A stretch of 28,701 nucleotides of DNA from DATJWY01 sp035500775 (GCA_035500775.1 DATJWY010000206.1:1-28701); one strand, 5' to 3'; positions 1 to 8,378 are shown, counted from the first letter of the stretch. Translations and numbers: made by a program. The notes: generated from the letters alone by a model not told the origin.

Positions 1-163
1 GGCGGCGTCGGCGTCGACGCAAGCCAGGGAACGGGCGCGGGGGAACCGTCAGACACCCCCAACTCATCCCCGCGGAACAACGCTCCCGGAAGCCATCCCG
101 TGGCTCACCCGCGGAAGCGATGCCGCCTTCATCGCTCATTCCGATCCGTCATCAACTCCATCC

Positions 164-202
164 GGAAACATCGGTTTTTCCACGCCGCGTCTGGAATATC
201 CT
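164..202 (+). promoter_or_regulatory. Candidate LysR-type operator and promoter of gcdH
   Basis: Two overlapping interrupted dyads lie just upstream of gcdH: GGAAA-N8-TTTCC (164-181) and TTCCA-N9-TGGAA (178-196). A -10-like TATCCT follows at 197-202 with no good -35, as expected for an activator-dependent promoter. The predicted leader to the gcdH start at 237 is short. The LysR gene at 2785 is the obvious candidate regulator. The rest of 1-236 holds no gene I can support. Confidence 0.3.
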
Positions 203-236
203 GCCTGCGGAAAATCAACTCCGGGGAGGTGCGACC

Positions 237-1424
237 ATGGCAAAGCTGGCGGCGTTCAAATGGGATGATCCCCTGCTGCTCGAAGAGCAGCTGACCGAGG
301 ACGAGCGTCTGATCCGGGACACGGCGCGCGCCTACGCGCAGGAGAAGCTGCAGCCCCGCGTGATCGAGGCCTTTGGGCAGGAGCACACCGATCCCGCGAT
401 CTTCCGTGAGATGGGTGCGCTCGGCCTCCTTGGTGTCACCCTGCCGGAGAAGTACGGCTGCGCCAGCGCGTCATACGTCGCCTACGGTCTCGTCGCCCGC
501 GAGGTGGAGCGGGTGGATTCGGGCTACCGCTCCATGATGAGCGTCCAGTCATCCTTGGTCATGCACCCGATCTATGCTTATGGCGACGAGGCGCAGCGCG
601 AGAAATATCTGCCGAAGCTCGCTTCCGGCGAATGGATCGGCTGCTTCGGCCTCACCGAGCCGGATGCCGGTTCCGACCCTGGCGGAATGCGCACCCGCGC
701 CGAGAAGATCGCGGACGGCTACCGGCTCGTCGGCAGCAAGATGTGGATCTCCAACGCGCCCATCGCCGATGTCTTCGTGGTCTGGGCGAAATCGGAGGCG
801 CATGACGGCGAGATTCGCGGCTTCATCCTGGAAAAGGGCATGAAGGGCCTGTCGGCGCCGAAGATCGGCGGCAAGCTGTCGCTGCGCGCCTCGATCACCG
901 GCGAGATCGTCATGGATGGCGTGGTGGTGCCGGAAGAGAACCTGTTGCCGAACGTCTCCGGCCTCAAGGGTCCGTTCGGCTGTCTGAACAGCGCCCGCTA
1001 CGGCATCTCCTGGGGCGCGCTGGGGGCGGCGGAGTTCTGTTTCCACGCGGCGCGCCAGTACACGCTGGATCGCAAGCAGTTCGGCCGGCCGCTCGCCGCC
1101 ACGCAGCTCGTCCAGAAGAAGCTCGCCGACATGGAAACCGAGATCACTCTCGGCCTGCAGGCGAGCCTGCGCGTCGGCCGCCTGCTCGATGCGGGCAAGA
1201 TGGCGCCGGAGATGATCTCCATGGTCAAGCGCAACAATTGCGGTAAGGCGCTCGATATCGCGCGGGTGGCCCGTGACATGCACGGCGGCAACGGCATCTC
1301 CGAGGAGTTCCAGGTGATGCGCCACATGGTGAACCTCGAAACCGTCAACACCTACGAGGGGACGCATGACATTCACGCGCTCATCCTCGGCCGTGCCATC
1401 ACGGGCTTGCAGGCGTTCTTCTGA
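237..1424 (+). CDS. gcdH: Glutaryl-CoA dehydrogenase (acyl-CoA dehydrogenase family)
   Basis: This 395-residue flavoprotein should oxidise and decarboxylate glutaryl-CoA to crotonyl-CoA in lysine, tryptophan or glutarate catabolism. The length is typical of the family. The substrate-binding segment GYRSMMSVQSSLVMHPI (Arg about 98) and the C-terminal NTYEGTHDIHALILGRAI with the catalytic Glu (about 374) are diagnostic of glutaryl-CoA dehydrogenase rather than a generic acyl-CoA dehydrogenase. The ATG at 237 is chosen over an in-frame ATG at 120 because a GGGGAGGT ribosome site precedes it and MAKLAAFKWDDPLLLEEQL matches the usual N-terminus. A CoA-transferase gene follows 64 nt downstream and a LysR gene after that, the same gene content as the gcdHG/gcdR set of pseudomonads. 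Confidence 0.93.
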   Translation: MAKLAAFKWDDPLLLEEQLTEDERLIRDTARAYAQEKLQPRVIEAFGQEHTDPAIFREMGALGLLGVTLPEKYGCASASYVAYGLVAREVERVDSGYRSMMSVQSSLVMHPIYAYGDEAQREKYLPKLASGEWIGCFGLTEPDAGSDPGGMRTRAEKIADGYRLVGSKMWISNAPIADVFVVWAKSEAHDGEIRGFILEKGMKGLSAPKIGGKLSLRASITGEIVMDGVVVPEENLLPNVSGLKGPFGCLNSARYGISWGALGAAEFCFHAARQYTLDRKQFGRPLAATQLVQKKLADMETEITLGLQASLRVGRLLDAGKMAPEMISMVKRNNCGKALDIARVARDMHGGNGISEEFQVMRHMVNLETVNTYEGTHDIHALILGRAITGLQAFF

Positions 1425-1488
1425 CGGCGGCACGATTCCTTCCGATCCTCAGCCCGAACGCGAACGGGCGACACGGCGAGTTCCTGGA

Positions 1489-2685
1489 ATGAAACCTCTC
1501 TCCGGCATTCGTGTCCTGGAACTCGCCCGCATCCTCGCGGGACCCTGGACGGGGCAAATCCTGGCGGATCTTGGCGCGGAGGTGATCAAGGTCGAACGCT
1601 CCGAGGGCGGCGACGACACGCGGACATGGGGGCCGCCCTTCGTGGCGGAGGCGGACGGAACCTCCAGGACGGCGGCGTATTTCCACGCGGCGAATCGCGG
1701 GAAGAAGTCGGTGGCTCTCGACTTCGATACGCCGGAGGGACAGGCCGCGGTCCGGCGGCTGGCCGAACAGGCGGACGTGGTCATCGAGAATTTCAAGGTC
1801 GGCGGCCTGGTCAAGTATGGCCTCGACCAAGCGTCCATCCGGGACATCAATCCCGATGTCATTTATTGCTCGGTCACCGGCTTCGGCCAGGACGGCCCCT
1901 ACGCGCCGCGCGCAGGCTATGATTTCATCGTCCAGGGCATGGGCGGGATCATGGATCTCACCGGGTCGCCCGACGGAGAGCCGCAGAAGATCGGGGTCGC
2001 CTTCGCGGATATCTTTACAGGCGTCTATACGGCGGTCGCGATCCTGGCGGCTCTTTACCGGCGGGAGAAGAGCGGCGCCGGCGCCCATGTGGATATGGCC
2101 TTGCTCGACACCCAGGTTTCTGTGCTGGCGAACCAGGCGATGAACTACCTGGTATCCGGCCAGCCGCCGACCCGGCTCGGGAATGCCCACCCGAATATCG
2201 TGCCCTATCAGCTGTTTCCGACGCAGGATGGCCAGATCATCATCGCCACGGGCAATGACGGGCAGTTTCAGCGCGTCTGCCGGATCCTCGGCCTGTCCGA
2301 GGTCCTCGCCGACGACCGCTTCTCGACCAACGCCGGCCGCGTGGCGCACCGGGCGGAACTGGTAACCACGATCGCGCATGCGACCGCGGCCTGGACCGCC
2401 CACGACCTTCTTGCCAAACTGGAAGCCGCCGGGGTTCCTGCCGGCCCCGTGAACCGGCTGGACCAGGTGTTCGCGGACCCCCAAGTGGTCGCCAGAGGGA
2501 TGCGACAGGACCTTCCTCGTGCTGATGGCGGCACGGTCCCGTCGGTGCGCAACCCCTTCGTGATCGACGGCGCGCCGTATGTCGCGGGCACCGCCAGCCC
2601 CCGTCTTGGCGAGCATAACCGCGCGGTCCTCGACGCGCTTGCCGAGGGGCGCGACCCGTGGGAGGTCGCAGCGCATGACGTGTAA
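1489..2685 (+). CDS. CaiB/BaiF class III CoA-transferase, probably glutarate CoA-transferase
   Basis: This 398-residue protein belongs to the formyl-CoA transferase/CaiB family, which moves CoA between carboxylic acids through an Asp-bound acyl intermediate. The start MKPLSGIRVLELARILAGPW and the segment DLGAEVIKVE are the family N-terminal signatures. The likely catalytic Asp is in AFADIFTG (about residue 174). The ATG at 1489 matches the family N-terminus; a longer in-frame reading overlaps gcdH and is unlikely. Its place between gcdH and a LysR gene suggests it activates glutarate to glutaryl-CoA, like GcdG of Pseudomonas. That substrate is inferred from context, because family III transferases cannot be assigned by motif alone. 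Confidence 0.88.
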   Translation: MKPLSGIRVLELARILAGPWTGQILADLGAEVIKVERSEGGDDTRTWGPPFVAEADGTSRTAAYFHAANRGKKSVALDFDTPEGQAAVRRLAEQADVVIENFKVGGLVKYGLDQASIRDINPDVIYCSVTGFGQDGPYAPRAGYDFIVQGMGGIMDLTGSPDGEPQKIGVAFADIFTGVYTAVAILAALYRREKSGAGAHVDMALLDTQVSVLANQAMNYLVSGQPPTRLGNAHPNIVPYQLFPTQDGQIIIATGNDGQFQRVCRILGLSEVLADDRFSTNAGRVAHRAELVTTIAHATAAWTAHDLLAKLEAAGVPAGPVNRLDQVFADPQVVARGMRQDLPRADGGTVPSVRNPFVIDGAPYVAGTASPRLGEHNRAVLDALAEGRDPWEVAAHDV

Positions 2686-2702
2686 AGCCAAGCGGCCAAT
2701 AA

Positions 2703-2757
2703 ATGGGGTCCGGGGCCGTACGGCCCCGGCGGGGTCCAGGGGCGGCGCCTCTGGCCT
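2703..2757. repeat. Modular hairpin repeat, short copy (R1)
   Basis: A perfect 20-bp palindrome at 2710-2729 is followed by an 8-3-8 hairpin at 2736-2754 (CCAGGGGC, loop GGC, GCCTCTGG, one G-T pair) and then CCTTG. The second module is the same outer hairpin found in the five other copies in this window. It lies directly after the CoA-transferase stop codon and before the LysR gene, so it may end the gcdH transcript. Confidence 0.7.
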
Positions 2758-2784
2758 TGTGTCCGCAGCCAGCCAGTCCCCGCG

Positions 2785-3750
2785 ATGAAAACCAAGCCAC
2801 CCCCTGGCCGCCCGCTGAATCCACTCGCCTCCAGACGGTTTGTTCCGCCGATCAGCAGTCTGATCGCCTTCGAATGCGCTGCCCGTGTTGGCAGTTTCAC
2901 CCGCGCGGCCGAGGAGTTGAACCTCACGCAAGGGGCGGTCAGCCGCCAGATCCTCCAGTTAGAGGAGCAAATCGGTGTCCGGCTCTTCGACCGGGTGAAA
3001 CAGCGCGTGGTCCTCACGCCCATCGGCCGGACCTATGCGGACCAGATCCGGGATGCGCTGAACCGGTTCGCGGCCGCCACGGCCCAGGCGATCGCGTATC
3101 GCGGCGGCGGCGGAACGCTTGATCTCGCGATCCTGCCGACATTCGGGGCCCGCTGGCTGGTGCCGCGAATCCCGCGATTTTTCGCGGCGCATCGCGACGT
3201 GGTGGTGAATTTTTCGACCCGTGTGCGGCCGGTCGATCTCCGCAGGGAGGGGCTGGACGCGGCCATCGTCCGGGGCGTGCCGACGCAATCCGGATTGGAT
3301 ATCCACAAGCTGATGGGTGAGGAACTGGTGGCGGTGGCGGCGCCGTCCCTGGTGGCCGCCATGCGGGCGGATGATCCGGACCGTCTCGCCGGCGTAACGC
3401 TCCTCGTGCAGGAGACGCGGCCCGGGGCCTGGAAGGATTGGTTCGCGGCACAGGGTTTGCCGCCGCCGATCGAGAGCGGGGCGGTGGTGTTCGAACAATT
3501 CCTGCTCGTTATCCGCGCCGCCGTCGCGGGGCTTGGAGCGGCGGTCGTCCCGAAATTCCTGGTCGAAGACGAGCTGAAAGCCGGCGAATTGCGGATCATC
3601 CCCGGAAGCTCGGTATTCAATGCCGACGGATACTACCTGGTTTACCCGGTGGAATACCGGGACCGTCCGCCGCTTCAGACCTTCCGGCGATGGCTTCTCG
3701 ATGTCGCCACCGAACAGACCGCGTCAGCGGATACGATGGTCGTCCCGTAA
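2785..3750 (+). CDS. LysR-type transcriptional regulator, GcvA/GcdR-like
   Basis: A 321-residue LysR-family regulator. The N-terminal winged helix-turn-helix is clear at about residues 22-80 (AFECAARVGSFTRAAEELNLTQGAVSRQI, then LEEQIGVRLFDR). A periplasmic-binding-protein-like effector domain follows from about residue 112 to the end. The HTH starts about 20 residues in, slightly late for the family, but no better start is visible; the region before the ATG has only a weak ribosome site. It lies 100 nt after the CoA-transferase on the same strand with a hairpin repeat between. It probably senses glutarate or a related compound and controls the gcdH promoter; that role rests on context. Confidence 0.88.
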   Translation: MKTKPPPGRPLNPLASRRFVPPISSLIAFECAARVGSFTRAAEELNLTQGAVSRQILQLEEQIGVRLFDRVKQRVVLTPIGRTYADQIRDALNRFAAATAQAIAYRGGGGTLDLAILPTFGARWLVPRIPRFFAAHRDVVVNFSTRVRPVDLRREGLDAAIVRGVPTQSGLDIHKLMGEELVAVAAPSLVAAMRADDPDRLAGVTLLVQETRPGAWKDWFAAQGLPPPIESGAVVFEQFLLVIRAAVAGLGAAVVPKFLVEDELKAGELRIIPGSSVFNADGYYLVYPVEYRDRPPLQTFRRWLLDVATEQTASADTMVVP

Positions 3751-3817
3751 CGGCCATCGCCCGCGATCATCGTGCCGCACGGCGCCGAACCCGCTCAGGC
3801 TCAGACCAGCGAGCATA

Positions 3818-3997
3818 ATGATTGACCTATGTGGGAAAGCCGCGGGGCGCTGCCCCGCACCCCGCTGGGGGCAGCGCCCCCAGACCCGCACACGTTTGGA
3901 ATCATGAACAAAAGGGGTCTGGGGCCGACGGCCCCAGTGGGGTCCAGGGGCAAAGCCCCTGGCCTTTCTAGGGGGCAATCAATTGCGATTGGTATCA
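3818..3997. repeat. Modular hairpin repeat, full type A copy with degenerate terminal inverted repeats (R2)
   Basis: Four hairpins in two pairs flank an unstructured core: stems at 3842-3858, 3865-3883, 3919-3937 and 3944-3962, each 7-8 bp with a 3-nt loop. The core contains GTTTGGAATCAT. Outside the hairpins lie ATGATTGACC on the left and, on the right strand, a TGATACCAA...TTGATTGCCCC end. The whole unit is an inverted copy of the one at 24509-24714. It fills the convergent junction between the LysR gene and the SDR gene, and its right end supplies the TGA stop codon of the SDR gene. Confidence 0.8.
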
Positions 3998-4795
3998 GGC
4001 GCTGGCGGAGGCGTCATCAAGCCCCAGGGTTCGCCGCATGAGATGCTGGCCGCCATCGAGCGCGAGCATCTGCCCGGTGAGCGAGGGCAGGGCCAGAATG
4101 GCCAGCACGGCGCGTCCGATCTCCTCCGGGTTCGTGCTGTGCCCAAGCGGCAGGATGCGCGCATCCTGAGCGAACTGCTCGGCGGTTTCATGCGTGCTTG
4201 GCAGCGTCGGCCCCGGGCCGATTCCGTTCACGCGAATACGGGGTGCGAGCGCCAGCGCCAGCGACTGCGTGAGCGTCCACAGGGCGGATTTCGACAGCGT
4301 GTAGGAGACGAGATGCTCCGAGAGTGCCCAGACGCGCGGGTCCAGCATGTTGATCACCACGCCTTCCGCCGTCGTGGGCAGTGCCCGCGCGAAACTCTGT
4401 GTCAGAACGAAGGGCGCGCGCAAATTCGGGCCGAGATGATGGTCCCAGGTTGCGCGGGTGACGCCCTGCCATGCGTCGCGCTCGAACGTGCTCGCGTTAT
4501 TGACCAGAACGCCGATCGGGCCGAGCGCGTCCGTCGCGCGGGCGATCAGGCCCTGGGTCTCCGCCTCAGCCGCGAGGTCGCCCGCCACCAAGGCGGCCTC
4601 GACCCCGAGCGCACGGATCTCCGCCGCCAGTGCCTCCGCTTCCGCGGCGCTGCTGCGGTAATGGATGGCAACCGAGAACCCGGCCCGGGCCAGGGTGAGG
4701 GCGGTCGCGCGGCCCAGTCGCCTGGCGCCGCCGGAGACGAAGGCGGCGCGTGGGATGCTGCGCGGAATGGCGTCGGCGAGCGAGAGCGTGGTCAT
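3995..4795 (-). CDS. FolM/PruA-like pteridine reductase (SDR family)
   Basis: A 266-residue short-chain dehydrogenase that probably uses NADPH to reduce dihydropterins to tetrahydropterins. The nucleotide motif SGGARRLG (residues 21-28) fits the T/S-G-x-x-x-R-x-G signature of PTR1, FolM and PruA rather than the usual TGxxxGIG. NNAS is at 99-102. The catalytic Ser of ordinary SDRs is replaced by Asp (INMLD, residue 152), as in pteridine reductases, followed by Tyr165 and Lys169. It starts 15 nt after the preceding small gene behind a GGGAGGG ribosome site, so the two are one operon. Its neighbourhood (dcpA, pruR, folE, PTPS) strongly favours a pterin substrate. The exact pterin is unknown. Confidence 0.75.
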   Translation of the reverse strand: MTTLSLADAIPRSIPRAAFVSGGARRLGRATALTLARAGFSVAIHYRSSAAEAEALAAEIRALGVEAALVAGDLAAEAETQGLIARATDALGPIGVLVNNASTFERDAWQGVTRATWDHHLGPNLRAPFVLTQSFARALPTTAEGVVINMLDPRVWALSEHLVSYTLSKSALWTLTQSLALALAPRIRVNGIGPGPTLPSTHETAEQFAQDARILPLGHSTNPEEIGRAVLAILALPSLTGQMLALDGGQHLMRRTLGLDDASASA

Positions 4796-4810
4796 CGCGG
4801 CCCTCCCTGC

Positions 4811-5200
4811 TTACACGACGCCTGGGCTGTCTGCCTGCGCCAGCGGCACCGCGCCAATGCGCCAGGCTTCCGGGGTCAGCAGCAGCCGGCGGCGGCGGCG
4901 CAGCTCGAAGTCCTGGATCGGGCGGTCGTCTCCGAAATCCGGGGCAATCTGTTCCAGGAACGGGCCTTCACCCGACCACACACCCACATTGACATAGTGG
5001 ACGGCATCCGCCGCCGCTTCGTCCTGGGGCAGGGACCATGTGATCCAGGGAGTGCGGATCTCGTCTTGTGGCACGACGCGGCTCAGGAATTCGCCGACGA
5101 GGCCGGTGCGGTCGCGGACGGTCCCGGAGGTTTGCCAGTAGTGCAGGAAATCCTGTTCGCGCTCAGGGCTGATCTGCCAATGCACGAGAATGACGATCAT
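4811..5200 (-). CDS. Conserved hypothetical protein, possible dimeric alpha-beta barrel
   Basis: A 129-residue protein I cannot assign to a named family. It begins MIVILVHWQISPEREQDFLHYWQ, which resembles the first strand and helix of small dimeric alpha-beta barrel proteins of the antibiotic-monooxygenase or NIPSNAP type. It is rich in Trp and acidic residues, ends with an Arg-rich run RRRRR before a hydrophobic tail, and has no signal peptide or membrane segment. AAGGGA lies before the ATG at 5200. It is the first gene of a two-gene unit with the pteridine reductase and lies downstream of dcpA, from which a long hairpin separates it. A pterin-related role is only guilt by association. Confidence 0.6.
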   Translation of the reverse strand: MIVILVHWQISPEREQDFLHYWQTSGTVRDRTGLVGEFLSRVVPQDEIRTPWITWSLPQDEAAADAVHYVNVGVWSGEGPFLEQIAPDFGDDRPIQDFELRRRRRLLLTPEAWRIGAVPLAQADSPGVV

Positions 5201-5248
5201 GGTGTTCCCTTATGACGTATGGAACGGTGAGTTGCCCGGGCTGATACC

Positions 5249-5299
5249 GCCCTAGGCTGTGGTCGGATCAGTCAACCTGATCCGATCACAGCCTAGGGC
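5249..5299. terminator. Long inverted repeat between dcpA and the downstream operon
   Basis: A 23-bp inverted repeat (arms 5249-5271 and 5277-5299) with a 5-nt loop and one G-T pair. It lies just 3' of dcpA on the - strand and upstream of the small gene that starts at 5200. No clear T-run follows on the - strand, so it may act as a Rho-assisted terminator, a processing or protective hairpin, or a mobile repeat. It does not resemble the modular 8-3-8 repeats elsewhere in the window. TGATACC immediately precedes it at 5242-5248. Confidence 0.6.
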
Positions 5300-5355
5300 A
5301 TTGTTTCGAGAGCGTGATTTGCGCTTTCCAACTGGCAGCCTCAAGCGATCGCGTT

Positions 5356-7830
5356 CTAAGCCCCGACGCTTGTCGCCGCCTTCTCATGGCTGCGCAGATA
5401 CTCGGTGACATCGGCCCGGCGCATGGGGCGGCCGAACAGGTAGCCTTGCCCTTCCTCGCACCCGGCCCGCCGCACCTGTTCCAGATCCCGGATGGTTTCG
5501 ATTCCCTCCGCGATCGTGCACATGCCGAGCTTGGGAGCAAGATCGGCGATCGACTGGACGATGGCGAATGAGTCGGGATCATCGGCCATGCCCTGCACGA
5601 AGGAACGGTCCACCTTGATCTTGTCGAGCGGAAACCGCCGCAGATAGCTCAGGGAGGAGTATCCGATCCCGAAATCGTCGAGCGCGATGCGAATGCCGCG
5701 CCCGCGCAGTTCATGCAGGGTCGAGAGGACGCCTTCATTCTCCTGCAACATCACCGACTCGGTGATCTCCAGGTCCAGGCGCGACGAGGGCAGTTTCGCG
5801 GCATCCAGGGCGCCCTGGACGGCCTGGGTCAGGTTGCTGCCGTTGAATTGACGCGGCGAGAGATTCACGGAAACCCGGAGACCGTCCGGCCAGCTCGCGC
5901 AATCCGCGCAGGCCTGGCGCAGCGTCCATTCGCCCAGAGCGCCGATCAGGCCCATCTCCTCCGCCAGTCCGATGAACTGGTCCGGCGGTATCATGCCACG
6001 TTCGCGGTGACGCCAACGGATGAGCGCCTCGAATCCCACCGGGGCGGTGCTCTGCAGGGAGACGATCGGCTGGTAGAAGACCTCGAAATCCTGGTGCAGC
6101 AGCGCCTCGCGCAGCTCGAATCCGAGCAGGCGCCGCTCCTGCATGTCGGCCTCCATCTGGGCCTCGAAGAAGCAGTAGGTCGCGCGCCCACGCGCCTTCG
6201 CGCGATACAGCGCCATGTCCGCGCTTTTCATCAGCTGGTCGGCGCTGGCGCCATTTTCGGGCGCGATGGCGATGCCCACGCTGGCCATGATGGTCACCCG
6301 GTGGCCATCCAGATCGTAAGGCTTTTGCAGGACGGCCAGGATACGCTCCGCGCGCGTCGCCACGTCCGCGCGTTCCCGCACGCCGGTTTGCAGGATGGCG
6401 AATTCGTCGCCGCCCAGCCGGGCCACGATGTCCTGACGACAGACGCAGCCGCGCAGCCGATGTGCCACGATTTCCAGCAGTGCGTCGCCGGCCGGATGGC
6501 CCAGCGTGTCGTTGACGTCCTTGAAGAAGTCGAGGTCGAGCAGCAGGATCGCGACGCCCTCATTCTGCGACATGAAGCGCAGGGCATCGTCCATCCGTTC
6601 GCGGAGCAGCACGCGGTTCGGCAGGTTGGTCAGCGCATCATGATGCGCCATATGCCTGATTCGCTCCTCGACGCGGCGCCGGTCGGTGACGTCCTCGTAG
6701 GTTGCCACCCAGCCGCCATCCAGCATGGGGCGCTGCAGCACCGCGATCACGCGGCCGGCATCGCCCTCGCAGAAGAAATCGCCGGATTGCCGCAGGCTCG
6801 CGAGCGCCCGCTGCCGGGCGGCGACCGTGGTGAACAATGTCTGGTCGAGCGGAGAGTCCGGGCGGGCCGTGCGGATGATCTCGAGGACCGCGTCGCCGGG
6901 CCGGATCGATTCCGCGGTGAGGCCAAACAGCTCAGCGAATTGCCGATTGTAGACGGTCACACGTCCCTCGGCATCCGCCATGCAGAGACCCTGGGACATG
7001 TTGTTCAGCGCGGCGTCAAACCGCTCGTTCTGCACGCGCAGTTCCCGGTCGCGATCCTGCAGCGTCAGGTTCTGCGCCTGCAGTTCCGCGTTCGCTTCCC
7101 GCACCGCGCGGTTGGCGGCCACCAGCTCCAGCCCTGCCAGTTCGAGGTTGCTGGCCAGCGCGCGCAGCTTGCGCTCCGCCCGCCCAAGCAGCTCATTGTG
7201 GCGCAGGAGCAGAAGCACGAGGCCGACCGCGCAGAGGATCACGCCTCCCAGCATGCTGGAGAAGATCCAGTGGATGCGGCTCAGCTCACGCTGATCCTTG
7301 GCGACCTGGTCGGCGCCAAGGATGTTGGCGGCGGAGGCGAGCCGGGCCATCTTGCTGTTGAGCGGCGTGAGCAGATCAAGAATGTCGCGCACACGTCCCG
7401 GCTGGTCGATCTCGGGCGCCAGAACCTGAATCTTCTGGATAGCGTCAGCCAGTTCCGCGACCGCCAGCCGTAGGTCGGGTTCCCGCTCCACGACAGCGTT
7501 GACCTGGCCGTTGAGCAGCAGGCTGAGGCGACTGATAACGATTTGCAGCCGAAGCTGCACTTGATCCTTGGTGCTGCCGCCCTCGGGCACCGCATAGGCG
7601 GCGACCGTGGTTTCCAGGCGCAGAATCTCGGCCAGCGTCTGGCTGGCGTCCCATGTGACGTTGTACCGCGAAACCCGGCTCAGCGTGCGCTGGCGGTCGA
7701 CGATGAGTACGCTGGTGAAAGCGGCGCCGAGCGCGAGCGCGACGATCGCGGCGAGCAGGACAGGCTTGACCGCGCCGGCCGGAAACGTCCGTTCTTCGCC
7801 GTCAGATCGCTTCCAGAATGCGGCACGCAA
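5356..7830 (-). CDS. dcpA: DcpA-like membrane GGDEF-EAL dual diguanylate cyclase/phosphodiesterase
   Basis: An 824-residue inner-membrane enzyme expected to make and degrade c-di-GMP. Order: TM1 (about 22-44), helical periplasmic sensor region (45-188), TM2 (189-210), coiled coil (215-270), PAS (271-385), GGDEF domain with GGDEF at 473-477, EAL domain with EAL at 601-603. The cyclase active site is intact, but the inhibitory RxxD site is lost: Cys464 replaces the expected Arg. The EAL residues NLS, EITES, DDFGIGYSSL, K-VDRSF, AEGIE and QGY are all present, so both activities look possible. Translation appears to start at a TTG (7830), 11 nt after the pruR stop, with AAGG overlapping that stop, suggesting coupling. 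Adjacency to pruR matches dcpA of Agrobacterium. Confidence 0.85.
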   Translation of the reverse strand: MRAAFWKRSDGEERTFPAGAVKPVLLAAIVALALGAAFTSVLIVDRQRTLSRVSRYNVTWDASQTLAEILRLETTVAAYAVPEGGSTKDQVQLRLQIVISRLSLLLNGQVNAVVEREPDLRLAVAELADAIQKIQVLAPEIDQPGRVRDILDLLTPLNSKMARLASAANILGADQVAKDQRELSRIHWIFSSMLGGVILCAVGLVLLLLRHNELLGRAERKLRALASNLELAGLELVAANRAVREANAELQAQNLTLQDRDRELRVQNERFDAALNNMSQGLCMADAEGRVTVYNRQFAELFGLTAESIRPGDAVLEIIRTARPDSPLDQTLFTTVAARQRALASLRQSGDFFCEGDAGRVIAVLQRPMLDGGWVATYEDVTDRRRVEERIRHMAHHDALTNLPNRVLLRERMDDALRFMSQNEGVAILLLDLDFFKDVNDTLGHPAGDALLEIVAHRLRGCVCRQDIVARLGGDEFAILQTGVRERADVATRAERILAVLQKPYDLDGHRVTIMASVGIAIAPENGASADQLMKSADMALYRAKARGRATYCFFEAQMEADMQERRLLGFELREALLHQDFEVFYQPIVSLQSTAPVGFEALIRWRHRERGMIPPDQFIGLAEEMGLIGALGEWTLRQACADCASWPDGLRVSVNLSPRQFNGSNLTQAVQGALDAAKLPSSRLDLEITESVMLQENEGVLSTLHELRGRGIRIALDDFGIGYSSLSYLRRFPLDKIKVDRSFVQGMADDPDSFAIVQSIADLAPKLGMCTIAEGIETIRDLEQVRRAGCEEGQGYLFGRPMRRADVTEYLRSHEKAATSVGA

Positions 7831-7841
7831 GGTGGCCAGCC

Positions 7842-8378
7842 TTACTTAACTTGGATGTCGTACACCTGCCACACCGAGCGCATATAGAAGCGGTCCTGTT
7901 GCAGGAAGGGATTCGAGTCGAAAGGATAGATGATGAAGAGCGGCCCTTTGTCGCTGACCGGCAGATACTCGCCGTTACGCTTGAGGGCGAGAATAGTGCC
8001 GTATTGGGTGAAGTCCGAAATCGGCAACTCGCTGCTGTAGTCGTTGAGCGCGGTGGCGATGATGCGGTCGCCGGAAGCGCCGACATAACGCATCAGCTTG
8101 GCGAGGCTGATGCCCTCGAAGCTGCATGCTTCCTTATACCACGGCGTCTTGGAGGTGACTGTCTCCATGCCCAGGCTTTCGAGCATGGCGCGATCGAATA
8201 CGGCGCGTCCATGGTCGTTGGTGTTGGCGATCTTCCCGGAGATCGTGAGGATCGTGGCGCCGGTAGGAGCCGGAAGGGTCGCCGCCCGGGCCTTGCCAGC
8301 CAACGCGACAGCTGACGAGCCGGCGCATAGCAGCAATGGCAGCAGCGAAAAGGAGCGTCGGGTCAGCGCGTTTGACAT
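7842..8378 (-). CDS. pruR: PruR-like periplasmic pterin-binding protein (SUOX/molybdopterin-binding fold)
   Basis: A 178-residue exported protein with the sulfite-oxidase-type fold usually annotated as a molybdopterin-binding domain. The ATG at 8378 gives a signal peptide with LTRRSFSLLPLLL, a possible twin-arginine motif, and ARA cleavage near residue 32; longer in-frame starts would bury the signal. Conserved-looking blocks are TPWYKEACSFEG, LNDYSSELP and DKGPLFIIYPFDS. The loop where molybdenum enzymes place their metal-binding Cys has none, so it is unlikely to be an oxidoreductase. In Agrobacterium, PruR binds pterin in the periplasm and controls the neighbouring DcpA. The same gene order here, with 11 nt between the genes, supports that role. 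Confidence 0.82.
   Translation of the reverse strand: MSNALTRRSFSLLPLLLCAGSSAVALAGKARAATLPAPTGATILTISGKIANTNDHGRAVFDRAMLESLGMETVTSKTPWYKEACSFEGISLAKLMRYVGASGDRIIATALNDYSSELPISDFTQYGTILALKRNGEYLPVSDKGPLFIIYPFDSNPFLQQDRFYMRSVWQVYDIQVK

Noticed and set aside
549..2931. Long open frames on the - strand across the gcdH, CoA-transferase and LysR genes
   Set aside because: They are antisense to genes with clear family motifs, have Arg/Gly/Pro-rich translations without domains, and are expected in very GC-rich DNA.
7842..8378. PruR gene as a true molybdopterin oxidoreductase
   Set aside because: The metal-coordinating Cys region of the SUOX fold has no Cys and there is no partner haem subunit; the dcpA neighbour favours pterin binding.
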